From positions 1-42,375 of the forward strand of contig JAIETO010000202.1 of assembly GCA_019745005.1 (NCBI GenBank): a stretch of 42,375 nucleotides of DNA. The letters run 5' to 3'. Made by a program: the position numbers and the translations under genes. Shown piece after piece: positions 18,528 through 27,101 of this stretch. This stretch comes from Burkholderiaceae bacterium (GTDB taxonomy: Bacteria > Pseudomonadota > Gammaproteobacteria > Burkholderiales > Burkholderiaceae_D). The notes beneath the pieces are model-generated. The model was not told the DNA's origin, did not search any database, and saw only the letters and a program-made list of their open reading frames with translations. The first letter of the stretch is position 1, and every line of letters begins with the position of its first letter.

Positions 18528-19349
18528 TTACGGCGCTGGTAAGGCATGAATCGACTTAAGCACGGCGCGGGTAATCAATTCGCGTTTTTCTAAATCTTCC
18601 AAGCGCTTGGGTGTGTCGATATTCAACGCGAAAAACACGGCACCATTGGACCACTCGACCCAGCCCACCCACCAACCATACCGACCTTCCCAGCCGGTTT
18701 TGGCGCGGATGATCCAATCGTGCCCCGCCTCAACCACCATGATGTCTTTGACTATTCGTTGGTGCTCGACGGAGAACGGCAAGTCGTTCTGATACAAGCG
18801 CTTCAAAAAAGAAATTTGTTCATAAGCGGAAATGGCTAAATTTCCATCCACCCAATAATTGCCTTTTGCAGTGCTGGGGTCCGCGTTCCCGTAATTCAGC
18901 TTTTTCAAATATTGACGTGCCTGATCTTCACCAATTTTTTGGGCAAAAATTTCGTACACCCAAATGGCAGAATTACGCATTGCAGAGCGCAAATTTTGGT
19001 CTTGATTGTGCGCTGCAAAACTGCGTTTCACGCCGTCCCAAGGGAATACTTCAAACTCATCGCGCACTGCCCCAGCATCCAACGCAAAAAGCGTGTGGGG
19101 AATTTTGTAGGTTGACGCGGGTGAATAGCGTTTGTTCGCACGCTCGTCGTTATACACCAAGGTGACAGGGGTCTTCGTGCGCGCATCGAGTACAACAATC
19201 GTTCCTTGCGCATGATTCTTTTTAAAGATTGCCCCCCAATCAGGGCGCAACTGCGGCGCGTCTTGCGCTTGACTATGTGCGCTCACGCTTAGCGCGGCGG
19301 CGATTAAAACATTAAAAATGGACTGCAAAAAACTCTCCTTGTTTTTCAT
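18528..19349 (-). CDS. Class D (OXA-type) beta-lactamase
   Basis: A 273-residue serine beta-lactamase with a signal peptide (about 1-28). Class D motifs are in order and at normal distances: Ser79-Thr-Tyr-Lys82, Ser127-Ala-Ile129 (Ile in place of the usual Val), Tyr153-Gly-Asn155, Trp166 and Lys217-Thr-Gly219 followed by WEGRYGWWVGWVE. It should hydrolyse penicillins in the periplasm; the spectrum cannot be read from sequence. The ATG at 19349 gives a charged n-region (MKNKES) but has no Shine-Dalgarno, and a repeat element begins 12 bases upstream. A perfect AAGGAG lies 6 bases before an in-frame TTG at codon 8, an alternative start. No mobile genes flank it, so it looks like an intrinsic chromosomal gene. 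Confidence 0.95.
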   Translation of the reverse strand: MKNKESFLQSIFNVLIAAALSVSAHSQAQDAPQLRPDWGAIFKKNHAQGTIVVLDARTKTPVTLVYNDERANKRYSPASTYKIPHTLFALDAGAVRDEFEVFPWDGVKRSFAAHNQDQNLRSAMRNSAIWVYEIFAQKIGEDQARQYLKKLNYGNADPSTAKGNYWVDGNLAISAYEQISFLKRLYQNDLPFSVEHQRIVKDIMVVEAGHDWIIRAKTGWEGRYGWWVGWVEWSNGAVFFALNIDTPKRLEDLEKRELITRAVLKSIHALPAP

Positions 19350-19361
19350 TAGATCAGTGAC

Positions 19362-19502
19362 TTAAGGAAGCTCTGATTATGTGTAGCGAGCGGTCAAAGT
19401 TTGAATCGAGAAGCGCACCTGTACGACTGTACAGCGAGCACGGTAGCCGGTGTCGCAGGTTCAAAATTTGGCCGCGCAGTAACTTAATCAGTGCTTCCTT
19501 AA
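19362..19502. repeat. Intergenic inverted-end element, copy 2 (best preserved, 141 bp)
   Basis: The ends TTAAGGAAGCTCTGATTA (19362-19379) and TAATCAGTGCTTCCTTAA (19485-19502) are inverted repeats with one mismatch. The inner parts also pair imperfectly (GCGAGCGGTCAAAGTTTGAA against TTCAAAATTTGGCCGCGCAG), and the centre holds a CTGTAC/GTACAG hairpin, so the whole element can fold on itself. TTAA at both outer ends may be a target duplication. The right end contains the stop codon of the AraC/GyrI gene and the left end lies 12 bases from the beta-lactamase start. Other copies are at 5388, 32412 and 42298. It has no coding capacity, as expected of a MITE-like element. Confidence 0.88.
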
Positions 19503-20458
19503 AGCGGCGTTACGGGAACACATATATCGCAACGAAATTCCTCGGCCTTACAATTTGTATTCGCGCCTTTTGGATAATATTCGAAACACGGACGGGCATC
19601 TAATTGATAACCGCTGGCTGGCAGCCAATCTCTAAGCAACTTTTCCCATGCTTGCCCAACTTCTTGAACGTTTCCTTCGAACTGAAAAACCGCGTAAAGG
19701 CCGCCTGGTATGATTTTTTTTATTGCGCCACCCGCTGCCACAAAGTCAGCGCTGACCTCCGCACACGCATCGTAACGACATTGCTTTGGCGCAGTGATAC
19801 TTGGGTCGTCATAGGCGATGCCATAGCGCGCGTGATCGGGGCCGAGCTTATTCATTACCGCCCACGGCACATAGGTTTCCTGCCAAAAACGCTCAATTGG
19901 CGCACCATATTCGCCTAAATGTCTAAAGTACGCGACGTGTGCAGGTTCGCGCTTGATCAGGCTTACTTTCATGCTGTTCTCCATCGTTTTGGCACGGTGT
20001 TTGCCGGAGACAGCATGTTCGGCGAAATCAGCATGTAAAGCCTGACTGTGCTTGCTATTCGTCTGACTTAAATTGCTATTTGTGTGGCGCGCGAGCAATT
20101 GTTGCGTGCGCCAAGCGCTGGGTGAACACCCAAACCTGTTCTTGAAGGCCCGCGTAAACGCCTCCGCTGAACCAAATCCCACCGACAAGGCAATATTTAA
20201 AATGCGCGTTCTGGGTTGCACCACAAGGCGCATAGCTGCAACCTCAATGCGCCGCCGACGCACATAATCACCCAAGGTTTCCCCGATCAGTGCAGCAAAC
20301 AGGCGATGAAAATGAAACGACGAGAAATGAGCGACTGCAGCGAGTTTTGGTAAATCAATTGCTTCATCCAAATGCTCGTCGATGTAGTTTAGTACCTGAT
20401 GCATACGACGGTCATATTCGTGACGGTTTTGCTTGCTAGACAGAGTTGACGAAGACAT
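19499..20458 (-). CDS. AraC-family regulator with C-terminal GyrI-like domain
   Basis: A 319-residue protein. Residues about 15-118 carry the two AraC helix-turn-helix units (LPKLAAVAHFSSFHFHRLFAAL and ILNIALSVGFGSAEAFTRAF, each within normal position). A linker follows, then a GyrI-like effector-binding domain at about 163-319 (VSLIKREPAHVAYFRHLGEYG to FRCDICVPV). Such regulators bind small or aromatic, often toxic, ligands and activate efflux or defence genes. The stop codon is contributed by the end of the adjacent repeat element. It lies upstream of the beta-lactamase on the same strand, but there is no direct sign that it controls it. Confidence 0.93.
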   Translation of the reverse strand: MSSSTLSSKQNRHEYDRRMHQVLNYIDEHLDEAIDLPKLAAVAHFSSFHFHRLFAALIGETLGDYVRRRRIEVAAMRLVVQPRTRILNIALSVGFGSAEAFTRAFKNRFGCSPSAWRTQQLLARHTNSNLSQTNSKHSQALHADFAEHAVSGKHRAKTMENSMKVSLIKREPAHVAYFRHLGEYGAPIERFWQETYVPWAVMNKLGPDHARYGIAYDDPSITAPKQCRYDACAEVSADFVAAGGAIKKIIPGGLYAVFQFEGNVQEVGQAWEKLLRDWLPASGYQLDARPCFEYYPKGANTNCKAEEFRCDICVPVTPL

Positions 20459-20606
20459 TAGCGCAATTTCGAAATTGTAGAGACAGGTGTATTCAATTTT
20501 TGTTCATTTATTTTTATGAAGGGAATTCTTTGTCGTCAGTGGGCACAAATTTTTAAGCAAGAAGTATCACAAATTCAAGCGGAGTTCGCGCCGCTTTTTT
20601 GAATCC

Positions 20607-21935
20607 CTAAGCCGGATTTTGTAAATACAAGATCCGCTTACGCACAAACTGAATATGGCTACGCAAGCCATACAGCTCTTCCGCATAGGCTAAAGGAACC
20701 GAGATATGGTTGACCTTCCCCTCAAGTTCATCGAGTGCCTTGAGCTGTTGTTGGCATACAAGGTCGCGATTTTGCTCGCCTAATTCTTCGATTGCGTGCT
20801 CCACGAGTCGCAATTGACCATACCAACGATACACGCGTGAACGAATACGCCAAACATACAAGGGCGGAATAATTTTTGATAAAGGCAAAATCAATGCGCC
20901 AAGGGCTAGTAGAACCACCCACATACGTTCTAAGAAATTCGCTAACCAAAAACTTAAATAGCGTTGGAAAAACGGTGGGCCATTTTTATAGAATTTTTCG
21001 GCCTGGCGCGTAACAGGAATTTCTGTATAACGGTCTGAAGGAAACTCGGCTTGGCGGCTGAACCACCCAGCGCGACCATGAATTTTTTGCGCCGATTGCA
21101 GAATTAAGCCGATTAGTGCGGGGTGCAAACTTTCATGCGCCACCAAGGTGGCCGTTGGTGAAATTAAATGCACATCATTGGCGGGAATATTCTTACCAAA
21201 ATCGACGATCCCGCGTGGCAATACCACGTGGGAAAGAAACGGAAAGCGCCGCGTGTAGGCTTCTGCTTGATTAAAATTGAAGAGCTTCACATCGGGTGAG
21301 CGCAATAATTCTTGCAGCACGGGCGAATCAGGGGCGGACACCATGACCAGCGCATCTAATTTTCCGGCCGCTAATGCCTCTGCTGCTGCCTCATTGTCTA
21401 GTCGCTGCAGTTCTACATCACTTTCGCCCACATCATTGGCCGACATAATTTGCTTGAACAAGCGTGCAACACCCATGCCTTCGGTGCCGACATTAATGCG
21501 CTTGCCTTTAAATTCAGCAATGCTGGTCAGTTCTTTTTTACTCTTATAAAACACCCATAGAGGTTCGTAAAACAAGCTGCCCAAAGACACCAAGCCTTTG
21601 CTTTCAGCCTCCTCTGCGTCAGTGGAGCCGCTTTGTACGAAACCAAGTTCAATGATGGAATCTGGGTCGCTAATTCTTTGTAAATTTTCTTGCGAACCTT
21701 GTGAAGCCTGCAATCTGACGGTGATGTCATTCTTCGCTAAGTCTTGCACGTATTGATTGGCAAGGCGTTGATATGCGCTGTCGTCTGGGCCGGTTGAAAA
21801 ATCAATGACACGGGGCGGTGCAGGGTCGACTAATTTGTAGGCGACAATACAAACCAGCGCCACCACCAAAGTCATTGGCCCAAACGCGACCAAGAGGTCA
21901 CGAATCGATACGCGGGTGAATTCTATTTTTGGCAT
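20607..21935 (-). CDS. TAXI-type substrate-binding protein with membrane segments
   Basis: A 442-residue protein. An N-terminal membrane segment (about 14-36) is followed by a TAXI-family solute-binding domain (about 42-300: STGPDDSAYQRLANQY, the GKRINVGTEGMG block, and LDALVMVSAPDSP). A second membrane segment lies at about 338-362 (VVLLALGALILPLSKIIPPLY), then a helical cytoplasmic tail. Free TAXI proteins serve TRAP transporters, but here the domain is tethered to the membrane and no TRAP permease gene is in the window. It may therefore be a sensor or act with a permease elsewhere. It starts 25 bases after the CinA-like gene and is likely co-transcribed with it. Confidence 0.85.
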   Translation of the reverse strand: MPKIEFTRVSIRDLLVAFGPMTLVVALVCIVAYKLVDPAPPRVIDFSTGPDDSAYQRLANQYVQDLAKNDITVRLQASQGSQENLQRISDPDSIIELGFVQSGSTDAEEAESKGLVSLGSLFYEPLWVFYKSKKELTSIAEFKGKRINVGTEGMGVARLFKQIMSANDVGESDVELQRLDNEAAAEALAAGKLDALVMVSAPDSPVLQELLRSPDVKLFNFNQAEAYTRRFPFLSHVVLPRGIVDFGKNIPANDVHLISPTATLVAHESLHPALIGLILQSAQKIHGRAGWFSRQAEFPSDRYTEIPVTRQAEKFYKNGPPFFQRYLSFWLANFLERMWVVLLALGALILPLSKIIPPLYVWRIRSRVYRWYGQLRLVEHAIEELGEQNRDLVCQQQLKALDELEGKVNHISVPLAYAEELYGLRSHIQFVRKRILYLQNPA

Positions 21936-21960
21936 TCGACTTTATGCGTTTTGATTCGTT

Positions 21961-22746
21961 TTAAGCGGGAACGTACTCAGCGGAAAATTGATCTAGCCCT
22001 GCGAGCATTTCAATGAATGCGGCATCGACTTGTTTGGGTTCACCTTTGACGCCCAATTCGATGTGCCGCCGAATCTGATGATTGCCTACGCTGGGTAGAC
22101 TAAATACTTTGATCAAGGGGTACTTCGCTTCTAAAGCCTCCATCAGCGGCGTGAGCGTGGACTCCATGGCTTCGAACACCAACACGGCTTTTTCGGCACG
22201 CGCTTCTTGGTGAAATAAATGCGCGTAGTGCGTATCTAACACCCATTCCATCATCGGCCACGCCATAACGGGAAAACCAGGAACGAAGTAATGGTTATGA
22301 ATCGCAAAGCCAGGAATTTTGTTGTACGGATTCGGGATTAACTCTGCGCCGATGGGGAACTCGCCCATTTTCAGACGATGCAAATTTTCTGCCGAATTCA
22401 AATCAAGGATCTTGCCCGCTTCTGCCGCTGTTTCGGTGATGCGTTGCTGTATCAGGACTTTGGCTTCAGGGTGAAGCTGAGTGCCCACGTTTAAAGCGGC
22501 GGCCGCGCATTGGCGTGTGTGATCGTCAGGCGTCGCACCTATTCCGCCCGTGCTAAAGACAATGTCATTCGTGGCAAAGCTACGTTGCAAGGTACTGATG
22601 ATGCGGGCTTTATCATCGCCAATATATTCTGCCCAAGCGAGCTGCAAACCGCGCGCATGCAGCAGTTCTATCATTTTAGGTAAGTGCTTGTCGGCACGCT
22701 TACCGGAGAGAATTTCGTCACCAATGATGATTAGACCAATTGCCAT
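21961..22746 (-). CDS. CinA-like MoCF-domain protein
   Basis: A 261-residue protein with a molybdopterin-binding (MoCF/MoaB-type) domain: IIIGDEILSGKRADKH near the N-terminus and FSTGGIGATPDDHTRQ at about 64-79. It matches the N-terminal domain of CinA and related competence/damage-inducible proteins but lacks the C-terminal nicotinamide-nucleotide amidase domain. CinA-type N-domains can hydrolyse ADP-ribose; the function of short forms is uncertain. AAGGAGA precedes the ATG at 22746. Confidence 0.9.
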   Translation of the reverse strand: MAIGLIIIGDEILSGKRADKHLPKMIELLHARGLQLAWAEYIGDDKARIISTLQRSFATNDIVFSTGGIGATPDDHTRQCAAAALNVGTQLHPEAKVLIQQRITETAAEAGKILDLNSAENLHRLKMGEFPIGAELIPNPYNKIPGFAIHNHYFVPGFPVMAWPMMEWVLDTHYAHLFHQEARAEKAVLVFEAMESTLTPLMEALEAKYPLIKVFSLPSVGNHQIRRHIELGVKGEPKQVDAAFIEMLAGLDQFSAEYVPA

Positions 22747-22845
22747 TTTCGTCTCCTTGAGGGCTTACATAAAACAAATACTGGCGTTTTTGCTTCGCCA
22801 TGCCAACGCAATTTTGCGTAAGTCCTAGTCTCAATTTTCAGATAA

Positions 22846-23736
22846 TTACTGCAACAAACTCGTTCCTGACTGTACCTGCGGCACGCTATTCTGCTCAAGC
22901 GCAACGCTGGTTGCGACTTGATGTTCAGCAGACGCTTGCTGCGCCCGCAGTGCTGCCAACGCCGCCAAGCAATAATGCTGAAACCATAAGCCGGTAAAGA
23001 TAAACACTAGCACATACAACCAAATCGCCAAGCCTGCCAGCAAGGGGAAAAAGAACACAGACAACGCGCCACCTAACCAAAGAAAGGTCGGCACGGCGCC
23101 CAAAAAGCCTGTCGCTATACCAATGGCTAACAAGGCTTTCTTATGTTGTGCAAGGATTTGCTGGCGCTCTTGTTCATCGGCATGCTCCGCCAGGGCATCA
23201 TAAGTCATCACGCGGTAAGTCAACCATCCCCACAAAAAAGGTTGCACGATCACGTGCACGGGTGGAAAAAGCAACAAGGGCAAACTCATCACCCAAAAAA
23301 GTAAAAATAAGCCAAACGATGTACTCGAATGCAGCAAACTACCGAAAATTGAGCCGCCTTTACGGGTGACAAGCTGCGGGTAATCACGCTTACCAACATG
23401 CCGATTAATAAAGGGCATGGCAAATAAACCGATGATGAGCAGCGAAGAAATCACCATCACGGGTAACAATGCCCACATGGCAATTAAAGGGACGATCACC
23501 GTTTTTAATACAGCCAAGCCGATAGTGTTGAGCGTGTTGCCGACGACTTTAAATGCGTCATGTTCAAGAAAAAAACTCTGAATCAAATCGATTAAGCTCT
23601 GCATGCCCCACCACATTGCCAGCCCCCACAGCAGCAACGAGATGAAAAATGGCAGCAAGCTGAGTAACAGCATACGAAAGTGGAATTGCGACCCCAAGGC
23701 ACGCGCCCAGGCGCGGCTAACGGCTTGGAAATTCAT
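22846..23736 (-). CDS. EI24-domain (CysZ-like) membrane protein
   Basis: A 296-residue integral membrane protein with four or more hydrophobic spans (about 24-46, 72-108, 143-170, 207-250) and the EI24/CysZ signature around QPFLWGWLTYRVMTYDALAEHA. CysZ relatives move sulphate, but membership at this level does not fix substrate. The start at 23736 (MNFQAVSRAW) gives a 4-base ATGA overlap with the hydroxylase gene upstream; the longer frame begins with unrelated sequence. Its tail is rich in Ala, Gln and Ser. Confidence 0.88.
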   Translation of the reverse strand: MNFQAVSRAWARALGSQFHFRMLLLSLLPFFISLLLWGLAMWWGMQSLIDLIQSFFLEHDAFKVVGNTLNTIGLAVLKTVIVPLIAMWALLPVMVISSLLIIGLFAMPFINRHVGKRDYPQLVTRKGGSIFGSLLHSSTSFGLFLLFWVMSLPLLLFPPVHVIVQPFLWGWLTYRVMTYDALAEHADEQERQQILAQHKKALLAIGIATGFLGAVPTFLWLGGALSVFFFPLLAGLAIWLYVLVFIFTGLWFQHYCLAALAALRAQQASAEHQVATSVALEQNSVPQVQSGTSLLQ

Positions 23737-24737
23737 GGTGCAAACTCTTTGTCTAATTTCAATAAGCGTCGTATGCCTAAGTATTGTTGCGACCAAAAAC
23801 CCGCACCATAATCGCGTGCAACGCCTTCGGGAAATGGCAATTGATCGCGAATACCGGTCATTGCGAACTCCTTACTAAAATTGGACGTGCCGAATAACAC
23901 ATCCCAGATAGGCAATAAGACTGCGAAATTATGCCCGCCTAAACTGCCTTCGCCTTTACTTTCATGCCCGATACCAATCGCGTGGTGCGTACGGTGAAAG
24001 CGCGGTGAGACCAAGAGCCGTTCGCCTATCGCCCCAAAGTGCAGGCGCACATTGGCATGCTGCAAACTCTGCAGCATGCGTGACACGACGATTAGCAATG
24101 CGTATTGGCCTGGTTGTACGCCAATTGCCAAAGCAACGAGAGCAAGATAAATATCGCGTAAAAAATCATCGAGTAAATGGTTGCGGTTATCGCTCCATAG
24201 GTTCATGTTTCTTTGGCTGTGGTGCAGGCTATGCAAAGCCCAACTCCACTCCCATTGATGTTGCGCACGGTGATACCAGTAATCAAAAAAATCCAACACA
24301 ACTAAGTACAGGAAAAAAAGCAAAATTGGATGCGCGAGCGAACTGGGCCAGAGCCGCTCTAAGTTAAACGGCTGTACGCCCTGTAAATGCAAAAAACCCG
24401 TGACGCCATCAATAAGAGGCGTCAACGCGAAGAAAATAACCAGAGAAAATACGCCCAAGCGATGCAAGGCCGTGTATAGAAAATCGTTCCAACGAGCCCG
24501 CTTATCCGTAAAGCGATGCACGGGTATCAAGGCCTCTAAAGGACGCAATAATGCAAACAAAACCAGCAGCTCTAGCGCACCAAATAGGAACCACTCCACC
24601 GCTTCAAACGCATCTTCTGTAAATTCACCCAAGCCAAATTGGTAAATTAAGGGCTGCACGATACCTTCGAAAATTGCCGCTTGCGCCCCAGAGAAGAGGT
24701 TGCTGGCAATGTCAACAAGTGGGTCGATCAAATTCAT
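23733..24737 (-). CDS. Sterol desaturase / fatty-acid hydroxylase family membrane enzyme
   Basis: A 334-residue di-iron membrane oxygenase. The three His boxes are HRAQH (156-160), HSLHH (169-173) and HRTHH (248-252). Hydrophobic spans lie at about 49-66, 92-108, 136-152 and 196-222. The family hydroxylates or desaturates lipids; the substrate here is unknown. It overlaps by 4 bases both the deacetylase gene upstream and the EI24 gene downstream, so these three genes are translated as a coupled unit, which suggests a shared envelope or lipid task. Confidence 0.92.
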   Translation of the reverse strand: MNLIDPLVDIASNLFSGAQAAIFEGIVQPLIYQFGLGEFTEDAFEAVEWFLFGALELLVLFALLRPLEALIPVHRFTDKRARWNDFLYTALHRLGVFSLVIFFALTPLIDGVTGFLHLQGVQPFNLERLWPSSLAHPILLFFLYLVVLDFFDYWYHRAQHQWEWSWALHSLHHSQRNMNLWSDNRNHLLDDFLRDIYLALVALAIGVQPGQYALLIVVSRMLQSLQHANVRLHFGAIGERLLVSPRFHRTHHAIGIGHESKGEGSLGGHNFAVLLPIWDVLFGTSNFSKEFAMTGIRDQLPFPEGVARDYGAGFWSQQYLGIRRLLKLDKEFAP

Positions 24738-25513
24738 TTATGCTTAGAAAGTTGTGGATGTGCATCTAGCGTAGCAAAACAAACGCCTTTTTGCCGAAGA
24801 CCGACAATCAGAGGCTCAAGGTTTTCCGGCGCCCACGGTGTCTTACGTGACCAAATACCCATGTGCGCCATGAAAATATCACCGTCTTTTAAATCACGCA
24901 GACTGCGCTGCAGTAAGGCAGCATTCGACCATTTTTCGCTAGCTAATTCGTCTCCAGAAAAACCCGCCTCCGCCCAAGCAACGTGGGTGTATCCGCAAGT
25001 CTTGGCCGCTGCAAGCAAATGGGGTGTCAGTTTGCCACCGGGTGCCCGCCAATAATGGCTTAAGGTCTTTCCCGTTAAATGGGTAAAAGCGTTTTCTACG
25101 CGCTGCAATTCTTGGCAGTAATCTTGCGCGCTCCATGTCAAAGTCTTGCCCGCCGAAGAACCAAATTGTGGTTTAACTTGAAAACGCCCATCAGGAAGGT
25201 CGCGCAGGACATACACATGGTCAAAAGTATGATTACCAAATGCATGACCGTCTGCGGCAAGATTTTGCCAAAAGCTTGACCACGATGGGTCTAAAGAAAA
25301 ATCACCCTTGACAGTTTTTTCGTTCGCCAGAAAAAAGGTCGCTTTGACTTGATGTTTGCGCAAAGTCTGGGCAATGAATTCCGCTTGAGATTGGCTTCCT
25401 GTATCAAAAGTCAGATAAACCGTGCCTTTGCACTGGGCTGGCGCGACTTGATTTTGCGCTTCAACAGAAGCGCTTAAGAACAAAGCAAGGCTAAAAAATT
25501 TTCGCCAGCGCAT
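24734..25513 (-). CDS. Secreted polysaccharide deacetylase (NodB-like), altered motif 1
   Basis: A 259-residue protein with a signal peptide (about 1-19). NodB-type motifs: TFDTG (35-39), NHTFDH (94-99), RAPGG in WRAPGGKLTPH, and the late His in IFMAHMGIW. Motif 1 normally reads TFDDG; Asp37 remains but the following residue, usually a metal ligand, is Thr. His95 and His99 are kept. It may still be active with altered metal binding or substrate. It lies 5 bases after the YncE-like gene and overlaps the hydroxylase gene. Confidence 0.9.
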   Translation of the reverse strand: MRWRKFFSLALFLSASVEAQNQVAPAQCKGTVYLTFDTGSQSQAEFIAQTLRKHQVKATFFLANEKTVKGDFSLDPSWSSFWQNLAADGHAFGNHTFDHVYVLRDLPDGRFQVKPQFGSSAGKTLTWSAQDYCQELQRVENAFTHLTGKTLSHYWRAPGGKLTPHLLAAAKTCGYTHVAWAEAGFSGDELASEKWSNAALLQRSLRDLKDGDIFMAHMGIWSRKTPWAPENLEPLIVGLRQKGVCFATLDAHPQLSKHK

Positions 25514-25518
25514 AGTCG

Positions 25519-26502
25519 CTAAAGAATACCAGCGCGATTATGGAAATACACGCCATGCGGCGAACGGCCGACGGGAATCAGCTTCACTACTTTGCGGCTT
25601 TCAACGTCAATCACGGCGACTTTTTTAATCCAGCGCAAGGTCGCCCAAAGGGTTTTGCCATCGGCGGTTAATTCCATACAATCTGGACCACCGGGAACGG
25701 GAATCGTCGCGATATTCTCTAGCGTCACTTGGTCAATGATGTTGATGGTATTGGACACGCGGTTAGAAACGAAGATATGACGCTTGTCACCCATGGCTCT
25801 AAAATTATGCGCACCTGCGCCGGTTTTAATTTGTTTGACGGTCTTTTGTGTACGCCAATCAATCACTTCAACATAATCTTTACCCATAATACCGACCAAC
25901 AAATGCTTGTCGTCAGGCGTCATGGCAATGCCTGCCGGCAGTTTGCCAACGGGGATGGTCCATTTCACTTTTTGCGTTGCCAAATCAATTGCTGATATTT
26001 GGTCACTGCCCTGCTGGGTAATAAACACTGTGGTGCTAGCTGCGTCGAAAGCCATATGGCTAGGCAGTTTTGGTAAGGGTACGCGGCTAATGAGTTGAAA
26101 ATCTTTGCCGTCAAACTTGTAAAAATCGACTCGATCTAGACGCAGCGAATTCGACACGAACCACTTTTGATCAGGCGAAAAGCCAATTTGATACGGATCA
26201 GCAATATTGGGAATGCGACGTTGAATTTGCCCGCTAACTGGGTCTAAAAATACCAGTTCGTTGCCGAGCGCATTGGCCACAATCAGGGACTTGTTGTCCG
26301 GCGTTGCCATCAAATGGTGCGGCTCTTTACCGATAGGGAAAGTGCTTATCTCCTTTTGCGTTGCTTGATCAAGCAAACTTACCGTCGCGTCGCGTGAATT
26401 GAGTACGACCACCACATTGGCGTGTCCCTGACCACTCAGAAAAAACAGCAAAGACAACAGGGAAGACAGAATCCAGAACCTACCAGAGAAACGAAGCCGC
26501 AT
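25519..26502 (-). CDS. Periplasmic YncE-like beta-propeller protein
   Basis: A 327-residue protein with a signal peptide (about 1-29) and repeated seven-bladed propeller units of the YVTN/YncE type. Each unit has a blade phrase such as ISTFPIGKEPHHLMATPDNKSL, VKWTIPVGKLPAGIAMTPDD or VVKLIPVGRSPHG (each shortened here). The start at 26502 (ATG, MRLRFSGRF) gives a proper signal peptide; a TTG five codons upstream is less likely. It is first in the run propeller - deacetylase - hydroxylase - EI24, so the promoter of that run lies in 26503-26744. No catalytic residues can be assigned; these proteins often bind partners or cofactors. Confidence 0.9.
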   Translation of the reverse strand: MRLRFSGRFWILSSLLSLLFFLSGQGHANVVVVLNSRDATVSLLDQATQKEISTFPIGKEPHHLMATPDNKSLIVANALGNELVFLDPVSGQIQRRIPNIADPYQIGFSPDQKWFVSNSLRLDRVDFYKFDGKDFQLISRVPLPKLPSHMAFDAASTTVFITQQGSDQISAIDLATQKVKWTIPVGKLPAGIAMTPDDKHLLVGIMGKDYVEVIDWRTQKTVKQIKTGAGAHNFRAMGDKRHIFVSNRVSNTINIIDQVTLENIATIPVPGGPDCMELTADGKTLWATLRWIKKVAVIDVESRKVVKLIPVGRSPHGVYFHNRAGIL

Positions 26503-26744
26503 GAAGGATAACCACAAAAAATCAGAATGAAAAAAATGGAACGGTGCCCATAGAACGTTTCACATTTTACCGCGCCCTAGTGACAGAAAACCTCCTAAGG
26601 ACGAAATGCATGGCATATTTCTGTGCGGTTTTGCGAAATATCAAAGCAAATGCCTTAGTTTTCTGGATTCGCCAGGAGCGAGCAAACCCCACAGACCGTA
26701 TTTCCACTACAATGTCGCCACTTTTTTAATCACCAAGGACACTT

Positions 26745-27101
26745 ATGACATCCATCACCACCGTTTCAGGTTTGCAGTACGAAGATAAAGTTGAAGGCAC
26801 GGGCGACGTCGCTGCAGCGGGCAACCACGTAGTCGTTCACTACACAGGCTGGTTGCAAAACCCTGACGGCAGCGCGGGGAAAAAATTCGATTCCAGCAAA
26901 GACCGTAATGACCCATTTTCATTTGCGCTGGGCGCTGGTCAAGTCATCAAAGGCTGGGACGAAGGCGTGCAAGGTATGAAAATTGGTGGCACAAGGATTT
27001 TGACCATCCCCTCCAGCCTCGGTTACGGCCCACGCGGCGCTGGCGGCGTGATTCCTCCAAATGCAACGCTCATTTTTGAAGTGGAACTCTTAGGCGTCTA
27101 A
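26745..27101 (+). CDS. FKBP-type peptidyl-prolyl isomerase
   Basis: A 118-residue single-domain FKBP without a signal peptide, so cytoplasmic. Family segments are complete: [40 protein letters not shown] (split over about 64-89) and [24 protein letters not shown] at the end. It speeds cis-trans isomerisation at prolines in folding proteins. AAGGAC precedes the ATG at 26745. It is a single-gene unit followed by a strong terminator. Confidence 0.97.
   Translation: MTSITTVSGLQYEDKVEGTGDVAAAGNHVVVHYTGWLQNPDGSAGKKFDSSKDRNDPFSFALGAGQVIKGWDEGVQGMKIGGTRILTIPSSLGYGPRGAGGVIPPNATLIFEVELLGV

Noticed and set aside
20577-20600. Plus-strand hairpin AAGCGG / CCGCTT followed by T, between the TAXI and AraC genes
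   Set aside because: Both flanking genes are on the minus strand and the minus reading has no T run, so a terminator role is unsupported.
26518-26744. Small open frames in front of the FKBP gene
   Set aside because: They have no ribosome site, cross the FKBP promoter region and have no recognisable protein features.
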